Shown here one piece after another: positions 43,312 to 52,004 of a stretch of DNA of 64,000 bases. Location: NCBI GenBank assembly GCA_029261835.1, contig JAJDAO010000047.1:119748-183747 (forward strand), in the 5' to 3' direction. Made by a program: the position numbers and the translations under genes. The DNA comes from Deltaproteobacteria bacterium. Its GTDB lineage: Bacteria > Myxococcota_A > UBA9160 > UBA4427. The stretch's first letter is position 1. Each line of letters starts with the position of its first letter. Below the pieces are notes generated by a model. The model had not been told where the DNA came from. It was given only the letters and a program-made list of their open reading frames with translations, and made no database searches.

Positions 43312-43671
43312 TCAAGCAGCGCTCGTCCGTCCCTCCTGAGTGTTGGCTTCGACGAGCTTTCCATCGGGGACCCTCGTGCCTTCAAGAATCGGCTCAAAGA
43401 CATCAGGGCTGCGGATTCGGCGCCAGCGCTTCTCGGTCATCGCCAACAGCTTGAAGGCTATGGCGAGCTCCTTCCCTCTGGAGCCGGCGCCCTTCGTGAC
43501 GCGTTGCCTGAGTCGCACGGTGGCGAAGGCCGACTCGACAACGTTCGCGCTCCGGATCGAATGGCAGGGAGCGGCTGGGACGTCATGGAACGCGGGAAGC
43601 TTCTCTCGATCTCGTAGCAACGACGCGACGGCCTTCGGCCTCGCCTTGCCGTTGCGCGTCACATTGGTCAT
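43312..43671 (-). pseudogene. IS256-family (mutator) transposase, C-terminal remnant
   Basis: About 119 residues that match the end of IS256-type transposases: the RDREKLPAFHDVPA segment, the NVVESAFATVRLRQRVTKG block with the last acidic catalytic residue, then LAIAFKLLAMTEKRWRRI. The usual protein is about 400 residues, so the first two thirds are gone. The luciferase-like gene ends only 45 bp further right, which probably marks the deletion boundary. No terminal inverted repeats or target duplication were found. Confidence 0.85.
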
Positions 43672-43715
43672 GGCTCAGGCAAACGTCTGGAACGGGACAG
43701 CGGGGCAGGAACCGC

Positions 43716-44618
43716 TCAACCGAGCTTGGCGATCACCTCCTCGGCGTAGCGCTTGATGGCTTCCTGCTTCTCGGCCAGCGGAGGCTGCTGCTGCATGAAG
43801 GCAGCCACACCCAGGTCCGCTGGCGTATCGGGCAGGGTCCACGGCGTAACCTGGAGGTCGGTGACCCCGATATCCTCCAGGCGACGGATCTCGTCCACGG
43901 TCTGGACGTCGGGGCAGTGCAGCATGATGTCGAAGGGCTCGTTCTCGCGCCCAGACTCCCGGCGAAACCCGTTCAGCTCCGCCACGAGCCCCTTGATCTC
44001 CTCCATGGAGTGAATGACGCCGAGCCAGCCGTCGCCGTAGCGCGCCGCACGCCGCAGAGCGGGCTTCGTCGTACCGCCCACATAGATGGGAATGCGCTTC
44101 TTGGGCACCGGCGCCATCGTCAGGCGGTCGAAGTCGTAGTACTTGCCGTGAAACTCCACCATGCCGCCTCCCAGAAGGAGGCGCATGATTTGAATGGCCT
44201 CATTCTGGCGGGAACCGCGGGTCTTCTTGTCCTGGCCCAGCCACTTGAACTCCTCGGGCATCCAGGCCAGGCCTACGCCCAGGGCGACGCGGTCGCCCGA
44301 AATCGCTGCCACCGAGCACAGACTCTTGGCCTCCAGCAGAGGTTGACGAATGGCCAGCCTGAGCACGGAGGGAATGAAGCGGATGCGCTTCGTCACTGTG
44401 GCCATCGCAGTGATAGCCACCCAGGGGTCCAGGACGGGAAGATCGAGGGGCCAGAAGCGCGTGCCGTCCGGTGTATAGGGGTAGGGAACGGAGATCACCT
44501 CTGGAAAGAAGGGGGCGTCGGCGACCTGAATGCTGTCCCAGCCCCACTCATCGGCAGTGCGGGCGATATCCAGATTCTCGGCAGGGTCGGCCATGAACAG
44601 GTGGAATCCGAACCTCAT
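43716..44618 (-). CDS. Luciferase-like monooxygenase family protein (probably F420-dependent)
   Basis: A 300-residue TIM-barrel protein of the bacterial luciferase superfamily, F420-dependent branch. Typical elements: MRFGFHLF at the start, VSVPYPYTPDGT, then GVGLAWMPEEFKWLG (about 115-130) and IPIYVGGTTKPALRRAARYGDGW (about 185-207). It would oxidise or reduce a small alcohol, ketone or alkene with F420. The ATG at 44618 has AGAGGAGAAG upstream. The transposase remnant is downstream, so its operon partners, if any, may have been lost. Confidence 0.85.
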   Translation of the reverse strand: MRFGFHLFMADPAENLDIARTADEWGWDSIQVADAPFFPEVISVPYPYTPDGTRFWPLDLPVLDPWVAITAMATVTKRIRFIPSVLRLAIRQPLLEAKSLCSVAAISGDRVALGVGLAWMPEEFKWLGQDKKTRGSRQNEAIQIMRLLLGGGMVEFHGKYYDFDRLTMAPVPKKRIPIYVGGTTKPALRRAARYGDGWLGVIHSMEEIKGLVAELNGFRRESGRENEPFDIMLHCPDVQTVDEIRRLEDIGVTDLQVTPWTLPDTPADLGVAAFMQQQPPLAEKQEAIKRYAEEVIAKLG

Positions 44619-44807
44619 GACTCTTCTCCTCTCTTCCCCTCTCTGAGCTGGGAGCCGATTCTCGACACCGTCGAGGTATAGGAGATCCAACCGTATTCGC
44701 AAACGTAGAGCGACTCGTCTCGGTCCCTCCACGAAGCGGCTCGGCGTTGGTCTTCAGCGCCTGTCTGCAACGATTCGATTCGTCGATCCCGAGAATGATT
44801 GCTGGTG

Positions 44808-46106
44808 CTATTCACTTTCGGGCCGCTGGCGCGCAACGTGGACGAGAGATCGCAGCAGACTGCCGGCGACCAAGAGCAATGACACACCGAGCAGACGCGC
44901 CAGTGTGTCACTCCCGCTCAGAATGGCCGCGATGCCAACGAGCAGCGTCGCAACGTGGAGGCCAAAGGAGTGTCGCGTCCAGGCGTCGGGCAAGAGCCCC
45001 CGTACGGACGGCACCCGCACCCGGCCCACCAACGGGGCGAAGCGGTGAAACCAGACCAGGAAGGGGACGATGCGGGTCAACATGCCGTGGACGATCATGC
45101 CCGCCCAGCCCCAGAGCGCCAGCCAGACGAAGAGCAGTCCGAAGCGGGGCGATGCCAGCAGATAGGTGGCCACAGCGGCCAACCCCACCAAAGGCGCGAT
45201 CAGAAGCGCCGCGCGCCAGAAGAGGAGACTGGCGTCGATCCGCTGGCGGCGGCGTCCGAGCAGACTTCGGAAGCTCACCACCGGGTGCAGGCCCCACACG
45301 GCGATCAGCGCGGGCAGCGTCGCCACCGCCACGAGCTGATCAGTGCGTCGACCCGTCACGCCGGGAGCGCCGACATAGTCGAGGATGAGGATCACTACCG
45401 GGAGAGCGACGCCAACGAGAGTCATCTGGTAGGTCGCCCGCTTGATTGTGGGTGCCACGGGATTCGCCAGATAGAACATTGGCAGCACCTGCCAGGAAAC
45501 GGCGCCGATGAGTCCACCCACCCAGCCGAGCAGCGCCACGCTGAGGTGTACCTGGACCCAGAGCGGGCGCGGCCCGGGAAAGCGCATGCCGCTGAAGCCA
45601 TGCGCCATCCAAAGGCCCAGGAAGCCGGCCACGACGAAGCAGGCCAACGCAGCGCGCATTCCCAACACCGTCTCATTGCGCGTCGGTGCCTTTGCGAGCG
45701 CCCTGCCCACCGGAATGATGAAGAACAGCAGCGCGATGCCCAGGACTGCGATGGCGATGAAGACAACACGGGGCTCGAACCGGGCCGTCCCCCAGCAAAC
45801 ACCCGCCACGCCGGCGGTGAACCCCGCGTGCACGAGATGTGCCAGTCGCACGCGCGGCACGGGGCTGCCCGCCACGACCGCGGTCATCTGGTAGAGCGCT
45901 CCCATCATCACCATGGTGAGAAACCCGAGCGTGCCAAGGTGGGTCAGGCACAGCGTCAGCGGCGCCCAGCCGGTCGTGAGGGCCGCTGTCCCGTACCGCA
46001 GCAGTACGAGCCCTGCGGCGACCACCGCCAGGGGCGCCGTCATGAAGAACGACAGGGGAATCGCGAGCGGCGGCGCCTGCTCGAGGCTCAGGCCTCCTGT
46101 CTGCAT
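44808..46106 (-). CDS. NnrS-like polytopic membrane haem protein
   Basis: A 432-residue protein with about 12 membrane spans. Conserved His sit inside spans (LTHLGTLGFL, VQVHLSVALLGW, IVHGMLTRI, WFHRFAPLVG), as in NnrS and haem-copper oxidase-like proteins that bind haem and relieve nitric oxide stress. A strict family call is uncertain. It starts 2 bp after the DUF2249 gene stop (ATG at 46106). Its last codons are repeated in decayed form at 40476-40520, so a second copy once existed. Confidence 0.75.
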   Translation of the reverse strand: MQTGGLSLEQAPPLAIPLSFFMTAPLAVVAAGLVLLRYGTAALTTGWAPLTLCLTHLGTLGFLTMVMMGALYQMTAVVAGSPVPRVRLAHLVHAGFTAGVAGVCWGTARFEPRVVFIAIAVLGIALLFFIIPVGRALAKAPTRNETVLGMRAALACFVVAGFLGLWMAHGFSGMRFPGPRPLWVQVHLSVALLGWVGGLIGAVSWQVLPMFYLANPVAPTIKRATYQMTLVGVALPVVILILDYVGAPGVTGRRTDQLVAVATLPALIAVWGLHPVVSFRSLLGRRRQRIDASLLFWRAALLIAPLVGLAAVATYLLASPRFGLLFVWLALWGWAGMIVHGMLTRIVPFLVWFHRFAPLVGRVRVPSVRGLLPDAWTRHSFGLHVATLLVGIAAILSGSDTLARLLGVSLLLVAGSLLRSLVHVARQRPESE

Positions 46107-46108
46107 GC

Positions 46109-46612
46109 TCAGCCCGGCCTCCGAACATGCACCAGCGCGCTGCCGTCCGGCTCCTCGCATGCGGCCCAGAGCAGCGCGCGATGCTCGAGCTGGCTGAAGA
46201 GCGGGCGGGGATAGCACGGCGTGCGGGCCATCAGGGCAGCACCGGGAGCGAGCTTCGCGCACGCCTCGAGGATGCGCTCCATCGGCTCGGGGGCCTCGAG
46301 ATCGCGCAGGTCGAGGATCGCTGGGCCGCCCTCCGGCTGCAGCTCCAGCGACCAGTGATCCGCAGCGAGCCGCTCGCTACGCACGCGAAAGCCCCGCCGG
46401 CGCAGCGGAGCGGCGAGCGGCTCCGGATCGCAGGCCAGCCGCATCTTCAATACGCCGTCCTCCGGTACGCGCTCCAGCGCTCGCGAGACCTGCTCGAGCG
46501 CCGTGGCCGCTTCTCGCGGCTCGGCCGGCAGATCGGGAACAACGATGCCACGGCTGTCGCGGGTCGCCCGGGCGAGCGTGGGCGGGCTCGATGTCTCGCG
46601 GCGCGCAGCCAT
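46109..46612 (-). CDS. DUF2249-domain protein
   Basis: A 167-residue soluble protein. The second half has the DUF2249 pattern (ILDLRDLEAPEPMERILEAC, then a strand and RPLFSQLEHR), and the first half (LPAEPREAATALEQV) looks like a second degenerate copy. DUF2249 genes occur with hemerythrins, NnrS and nitric oxide reductases; a TusA-like fold has been proposed. The ATG at 46612 is preferred over the TTG one codon upstream. It is divergent from the hemerythrin gene, 94 bp away. Confidence 0.8.
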   Translation of the reverse strand: MAARRETSSPPTLARATRDSRGIVVPDLPAEPREAATALEQVSRALERVPEDGVLKMRLACDPEPLAAPLRRRGFRVRSERLAADHWSLELQPEGGPAILDLRDLEAPEPMERILEACAKLAPGAALMARTPCYPRPLFSQLEHRALLWAACEEPDGSALVHVRRPG

Positions 46613-46706
46613 CAAGCGAGTGTCCTGTCCGCTGCCACCTGCCGATCACGCCACGACACGATATCCTCGCCGCCCTTTTGCAGACTTGCGAATTGTGGAG
46701 GTCCCC

Positions 46707-47168
46707 ATGCCCAGCCCGGAGTCCAGCCCCGAGGCCAGCCTGAGCGAATACTTTACCCTCGACCACCGAAACTGCGACTCGCAGTGGGCCAATGTGGAGG
46801 CCGCAGCGGGCAGCGGCGATGCGGAGCGCGTGCGCACGGCCTGGCAGAGCTTCGATCAGGCCCAGCGGCGACATCTGGCGCGCGAAGAGGAGTTGATGTT
46901 TCCCGCATTCGAGGCGGCCACGGGCATGAGCGGCGGGGGGCCAACGTTCGTCATGCGCTCCGAGCACGAGCAGATGCGCGGACTGCTCGATCAGATGGCC
47001 GCGGCTGCGGCTGAGGGCAACCACGACGAGCTGATCGATCAGGGCGATACCCTCCTCATGCTGATTCAGCAACACAATCAGAAGGAGGAGAGCATCCTCT
47101 ATCCGATGGCCGAACGTGCGCTGGGGGGCGAGTGGGCCGCGCTGCGCAGACGGATCGAAGAGCTCTGA
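46707..47168 (+). CDS. Hemerythrin HHE-domain protein
   Basis: A 153-residue four-helix bundle. The di-iron ligands can be followed: His in LDHRNCD, His and Glu in RRHLAREEELMFP, His in SEHEQM and His and Glu in QQHNQKEESILYP. Such proteins bind oxygen or nitric oxide or repair iron centres. The divergent pair of NnrS-like and DUF2249 genes supports nitrosative or microaerobic stress as the setting. The ATG has GGAG 7 bases upstream. No FNR- or NNR-like site was visible in the short gap. Confidence 0.85.
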   Translation: MPSPESSPEASLSEYFTLDHRNCDSQWANVEAAAGSGDAERVRTAWQSFDQAQRRHLAREEELMFPAFEAATGMSGGGPTFVMRSEHEQMRGLLDQMAAAAAEGNHDELIDQGDTLLMLIQQHNQKEESILYPMAERALGGEWAALRRRIEEL

Positions 47169-47244
47169 GGCGCGTGCCAGGGGAGATGCGAGGAGCGGAT
47201 CGCTCGGCCGCCTGTCCCGCACCATCCCGGCGCGTGCGACGGGA

Positions 47245-49617
47245 ATGCCGGACGTGGATGACGCAACGGAGCAGAGCGGGTCCCGCTTCTTCGCACGGCT
47301 GACGCGGGCGATCCTGCGCGGGCGTTGGGCGCTGCTGCTGCTGGTGGCCGCGCTGACCGGCCTGCTCGCGAGCCGACTGGACGAGCTGCAATTCGATGCC
47401 TCCAATGAAGCTTGGCTGATCGAAGGCGATGCGACGCTCGCCCTCATCGAGAAGTTCACCGCTCTCTTCGGAAACGATGACTTCGTCTACATCCTCTACG
47501 ACGCGGGGGACTTCTTCCGCGCGGAGCCGGTCCGCCGGCTGGCGGCACTGGCCGACGAACTCGAGGCCCGCGTCCCGCATCTGGTCGATATCACGTGGCT
47601 CGGCAACGCCGAGTGGATCGAGGCTCGCGAGGAGGAGATCAGCGTCGAGCCGCTGATGGATCCACTGCCCGACTCCGCTGACCGTTTTGAACGCATCCGG
47701 CACATGGCCCTGTCCGAGCCGACCTTCGTCGACAGCCTGATCTCAGCCGACGGCGCGGTCGCGGGGCTTCTGCTCGAAATGGACGCCTATCCGGAAGACG
47801 GCGTCGACCCGCGCAAGGACGTCCCACCCGTGGTGCGAGAGATCCTGGCCGAGCCCGAGCACGCCGATCTCGCTGCCGTTGCAGTCGGCGGACCACTGCT
47901 CGACTACGACCTCGACATGATCACGGCGAGCGAGGGGCTCCACCTCGGCATCCTGTGCCTGATCGTACAGATGGGCGTTCTCGTCTGGGTGGGGCGCGGC
48001 CTGCGCGCCGTGATGGTGCCAGCCACCGTGGTCGGATTGAGTGTCGTCTGGACCTTCGGCTTGATCGCAATGCTTGGCTTTACGCTGAACATGGTCGCAA
48101 TCCTGGTACCGGTGATCCTGATCTGTGTCGGAATCGGCGATTCGATGCACGTCATTGCCGAGTTTCAAGATCAGCGACGGCGGGGACTCGCGCGGCACCC
48201 GGCGATGGCCCGCGCAATGGCGCTGGTGGGCTGGCCCTGCGTATTGACGAGCCTTACCACCGCGGCGGGCTTCCTCTCCTTCCTCGCCGCCGACATCCGG
48301 CCATTCCGCGAGCTCGGCCAGTACGCCGCAGCGGGGGCCGTCGCGGCTGTCGTCCTGACTTTCGTCCTGGTACCAACGCTCTACTCGTGGGGTCGCGAGA
48401 GCGCCGGCGGGCGGGGCCCGCGCGCCGCCTCCGGCCACGACCCGTTCGATCGCATGTTACGCGCTTGCGCACGGCTGGTCGCCCGCCGACCGGGCGCGCT
48501 GGCCGCGTTCTTCTCCTGCCTGCTCGTACTCTCTCTGCTCGGCTACACGCAGGTCGAAGTAGAATCGAACGTGATCCACATGTTCTCGGAAGACGTGCCC
48601 ATCCGGCAGGCCTACGACCGGGTAGATGCCCGCATGGGCGGCTCCATGTCGATGGAGATCATGCTCGACAGCGGGCGGCCCGACGGCGTACTCGAGCCCG
48701 ACTTCCTGCGACACATGGATGAGCTGGATCGTTTTGTAACCGCGCACGACCTCACGACCAAGACGACGAGCCTGCTCGACATCCTGCGAAAGATGCGAAA
48801 GGCCTTTCACGAGAACGGGCAGGAGTACTACGACATCCCCGAGAGCCGGGCCGAGGCGTCGCAGTACATCCTCCTCTACGAGATGTCGGGCGGAGAGGAG
48901 AAGGAGAAGCTTCTGACCTTCGACAACGACGTCGCCCGCCTCACCGCCCGCACGCGCGCTCTCGATACCGCCGATGTACGGCGGTTCGTCCACGACGTGA
49001 AGTCCTTTGCGGCGAGCCGCTTCGGTGGGGATAGCGAGATCGAGCTGACGGGTACACTGGCCTGGGCCCGATCTCTCACCGACCTGATCGGCCAAGGCCA
49101 ACGTCAGAGCTTCGCCGCGGCCCTCATCGCCATCAGTATCATGATGATGCTGGTCATGCGATCCGTCCGACTCGGATTGATCAGCATGCTACCCAACGTC
49201 TTTCCCGTGCTCATCATCCTCGGCACAATGGGCTTTGCCGGGATCTACATGGACATGACGATGATGACCTTCAGCGCCATCATCATCGGCGTCGCAGTGG
49301 ACGACACGATCCACTTCTTCGTACGCTTCCGACGGGAATTCGAACACCTCGGCCGCTACGCACCCGCCATCGAGGCCACGCTCACCACCGTGGGCCGCCC
49401 GATCAGCTTCACCACGCTGACACTGACACTGGGCTTCGCCGTACTCGCGGCCTCCGACATCGCCTCGCTGAACCGCTTCGGCATCTTCTCGGGCATCGCA
49501 TTCAGCTGGGCCCTGCTCGCCGACTTCCTCTTCGCACCAGCCCTGCTGATCCTCCTGAAGCCCCTGGGCCCAGAGCGGGGCTCTGAAGCCCGCGACGGCG
49601 GTCACCACAGGTCGTAG
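47245..49617 (+). CDS. RND superfamily transporter (MMPL/SSD type)
   Basis: A 790-residue exporter with two homologous halves. Each half has one span (near 20-40 and 415-435), a large periplasmic loop and a five-span bundle with the sterol-sensing-like region. The conserved intramembrane acid is in GIGDSMH in the first half and GVAVDDTIHFFVRFRRE in the second. It would export a lipid or hydrophobic compound, powered by the proton gradient; hopanoid and mycolate exporters are relatives. The start at 47245 is the best Met; 43 open codons precede it. It lies 76 bp after the hemerythrin gene. Confidence 0.85.
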   Translation: MPDVDDATEQSGSRFFARLTRAILRGRWALLLLVAALTGLLASRLDELQFDASNEAWLIEGDATLALIEKFTALFGNDDFVYILYDAGDFFRAEPVRRLAALADELEARVPHLVDITWLGNAEWIEAREEEISVEPLMDPLPDSADRFERIRHMALSEPTFVDSLISADGAVAGLLLEMDAYPEDGVDPRKDVPPVVREILAEPEHADLAAVAVGGPLLDYDLDMITASEGLHLGILCLIVQMGVLVWVGRGLRAVMVPATVVGLSVVWTFGLIAMLGFTLNMVAILVPVILICVGIGDSMHVIAEFQDQRRRGLARHPAMARAMALVGWPCVLTSLTTAAGFLSFLAADIRPFRELGQYAAAGAVAAVVLTFVLVPTLYSWGRESAGGRGPRAASGHDPFDRMLRACARLVARRPGALAAFFSCLLVLSLLGYTQVEVESNVIHMFSEDVPIRQAYDRVDARMGGSMSMEIMLDSGRPDGVLEPDFLRHMDELDRFVTAHDLTTKTTSLLDILRKMRKAFHENGQEYYDIPESRAEASQYILLYEMSGGEEKEKLLTFDNDVARLTARTRALDTADVRRFVHDVKSFAASRFGGDSEIELTGTLAWARSLTDLIGQGQRQSFAAALIAISIMMMLVMRSVRLGLISMLPNVFPVLIILGTMGFAGIYMDMTMMTFSAIIIGVAVDDTIHFFVRFRREFEHLGRYAPAIEATLTTVGRPISFTTLTLTLGFAVLAASDIASLNRFGIFSGIAFSWALLADFLFAPALLILLKPLGPERGSEARDGGHHRS

Positions 49618-49837
49618 CGCGAAACCGACGGGCACCGCATTCACGCTTCTCACGTACCTTTCGACGCAGCGGGCATGTATGCTGTTGCGCGAAGTCCGCA
49701 CGGTATTCTGCTCTCGTGGTGTTCACGATGGATGTAGTGTTCCCGCCTGCCCTGCTGCTGGGAATCGAGACCCGACACCGGGTGAAGGACACGATCGTCG
49801 GCGCGCCACTGCGCCCGGTCCAACGCCGAGGGGAAGC

Positions 49838-50620
49838 ATGATCACGCTCTACGACAATCCGTTCAGCCCGTTCGCCCGCAAGGTTCGCCTCGTTCTCGAT
49901 CACAAGGGGCTCGAGTACGAGAGCGTCGACGCCTTGGCTCTGCGCCATCATGGCGACCTGCTCGCCGTCAATCCCCGCGCCGAGGTGCCGGCACTGGCGG
50001 ACGGCGATGTCGTGGCGGTCAACTCGTCGGACATCGTCGCCTATCTGGAGCACCGCTATCCCGATGTGCCGGTGCTGCCCACGGACCCCGGCGTCCGCGT
50101 CGCTGCGCGCTCCTGGGAGAGACTGGCCGACGGCGTCGTCGACTCGATCATCCACGACATCTCGCTCTGGGTGTGGCCGACACACCGGCGGCAGGACAGC
50201 CCACCGCCCGGGCTGATCGAAGCGGGGCGACGGGATCTCGCCGCCATCCTCGGGATGCTGGAGAAGTCGGCGAGCGCCGATGGGTTCCTGTGTGGAGCGC
50301 TCTCCGTTGCGGACTTTGCGCTCTTCCCGCACGTCTCCTCCATGCGGCCGCTCGGCGTCGCACTGGACCCGGGCGCGCATCCGAAGCTGCTGGAGTGGAA
50401 CCGGCGCATGCGGGCCCTGCCCTGCGTCCGCAAGGATCTCGAGCACGTGAAGCGGTTGGCGACGGAGCGGTTTGCCGAGGGTGCGTCGCCCTACGAGGGC
50501 GAGAAGATCGTCTGGCGCGGGGACCGGCTCGAGTGGCTGTTCGGACACGGGTTTCACGCATGGTGGCTTCGGCAGCTCGAGGCGGGACACGTGGTCATTC
50601 CGGCCGCAACCTCGCCGTGA
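49838..50620 (+). CDS. Glutathione S-transferase family protein
   Basis: A 260-residue GST. The N-terminal thioredoxin-like domain begins MITLYDNPFSPFARKVRLVL; Ser or Cys that contacts the thiol would be in the SPFARK turn. The glutathione-binding NSSDIVAYLEHRYP segment follows, then the helical domain with SVADFALFPH. Its last 40 residues (WRGDRLEWLFGHGFHAWW) are an extension not usual in the family. The ATG has GAGGGG upstream. The next gene, a UroD-type methyltransferase, starts 11 bp downstream, so both are likely co-transcribed; glutathione could be a methyl acceptor, which is speculation. Confidence 0.88.
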   Translation: MITLYDNPFSPFARKVRLVLDHKGLEYESVDALALRHHGDLLAVNPRAEVPALADGDVVAVNSSDIVAYLEHRYPDVPVLPTDPGVRVAARSWERLADGVVDSIIHDISLWVWPTHRRQDSPPPGLIEAGRRDLAAILGMLEKSASADGFLCGALSVADFALFPHVSSMRPLGVALDPGAHPKLLEWNRRMRALPCVRKDLEHVKRLATERFAEGASPYEGEKIVWRGDRLEWLFGHGFHAWWLRQLEAGHVVIPAATSP

Positions 50621-50631
50621 GGGAGAAGCCC

Positions 50632-51810
50632 GTGCCGGTGACGAGCGAAGCGATGACATCACGCGAGCGGGTCCACGCCGCGGTTCGCGGCCTGCCGGTG
50701 GACCGCGTGCCGGTGATGACCTGGCTCAACCCCCACGCCGGCTGCCGGCTGATGGCAGAGTTTCAGCCCGCCAGCGACGAGGGCGCCAACGCGACGGGGC
50801 GGGCGATGTGGCAGGACTTTGCGCGCGGGCACAGCGACAAGCCGGAAGACCTGTGCGCTTTCGCGCCGGTTCTCTACACGGGCTACGTCAACCGGGAGTA
50901 CGCCCTGGATCTCGGCTCGGACCTGGCTGCGCTCGGCATCCCGATCGAGGACCTCGGTGCCCTCATCTCGGCGCCGGGCGAGCCCCTGCGGATCCGGGAC
51001 ATGTTCGGTTCGGTGCGGGGCATGTGCGGCCCATACCTCGAAGTGGTGGAGCCGGCGGTCAAGACGATCGCCGATCTCGCCGATCTGCCGCTCCCCGACG
51101 TCTCGCGACCCGGCCCCTACGACGCAATCCGCCACTTCCGGACCGAGCATCCCGGCGCCTGCCTGTATGGGGAGAGCTTCGGGGCCCAGGATCTCCCGTC
51201 GACGCAGATCTGGGAGATGTCGCAGTTCATGCTCGCCCTCTACGACTTCCCCGACGAGGTGAAGCGCTTTCAGGCTCGCTTCAACGAACGCATGATTGAT
51301 ATGTCGCGTCGAATGGCTCTGGCGGGGGCCGACATCGTCATGATCTACGACGACTACGGCACCACCGGCGCGCCGCTCACGTCAGTCGAGATGTGGAGGG
51401 AGTTCAGCTATCCGCTCCTGAAGAAGCATGTCGAAGCCGTACACGACGCCGGCGCGCTGGCCATGCTCCACTCGTGCGGGTACCAGGTCCCGTTCCTGGC
51501 GTACTACGTCGAGGCCGAGGTCGACATCCTTCAGAGCCTGCAGCCCAAGGCGGGCAACGATTTTCGAGCCGCGTACGATGAGTTCGGCGACCGCCTCACG
51601 TTCGCCACCGGGGTGGACATTCAAGAGGGCGAACTCATGAGCCCCGACGCGCTGCGGGCCGACATCCTGCGCGCCTACGGGATCGGCGGGCGCAACGGCC
51701 GTCACATCCTGGGCTACACGCACATGCTCCAGCACACGATGCCGGCCGCCAACATCGAGGTGATCCTGCAGACGGTGCGCGAGATCCAGGCGGGCCTGCA
51801 CGACGCCTGA
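50632..51810 (+). CDS. UroD-family corrinoid methyltransferase 3
   Basis: A 392-residue UroD-superfamily protein, related to the two in the corrinoid cluster 15 kb away. It has His280-Ser-Cys282 (LHSCG) but no late Cys; the matching region reads GYTHMLQ. The start is the GTG at 50632, 6 bases after GGGAGAAG; GTG at 50638 and ATG at 50653 are options. There is no corrinoid protein beside it, so it may use the one at 34598-35242. Its neighbour is a GST, which is an unusual partnership. Confidence 0.8.
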   Translation: MPVTSEAMTSRERVHAAVRGLPVDRVPVMTWLNPHAGCRLMAEFQPASDEGANATGRAMWQDFARGHSDKPEDLCAFAPVLYTGYVNREYALDLGSDLAALGIPIEDLGALISAPGEPLRIRDMFGSVRGMCGPYLEVVEPAVKTIADLADLPLPDVSRPGPYDAIRHFRTEHPGACLYGESFGAQDLPSTQIWEMSQFMLALYDFPDEVKRFQARFNERMIDMSRRMALAGADIVMIYDDYGTTGAPLTSVEMWREFSYPLLKKHVEAVHDAGALAMLHSCGYQVPFLAYYVEAEVDILQSLQPKAGNDFRAAYDEFGDRLTFATGVDIQEGELMSPDALRADILRAYGIGGRNGRHILGYTHMLQHTMPAANIEVILQTVREIQAGLHDA

Positions 51811-52004
51811 ACGCGCTCCAGGGGAATCAGAGGCCGAGGGCTCATTGGGCGCGGAGCCCGGGGAATCTGAGCCCGTGCACGGGATCACGCGCCACCTTCC
51901 GCCGGCGGGCCGGCACTGACTGTCGCTGGGCACGAGCGCGGTGGCCGACTGCTCCATACGAACTCAGCGATCAGATTCGAAATATGCCAGGGAGGATGGG
52001 AGAG

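Noticed and set aside
44955..46214. A 419-codon plus-strand frame over the NnrS-like gene
   Set aside because: The minus strand gives a regular 12-span membrane protein; the plus frame is charged low-complexity sequence.
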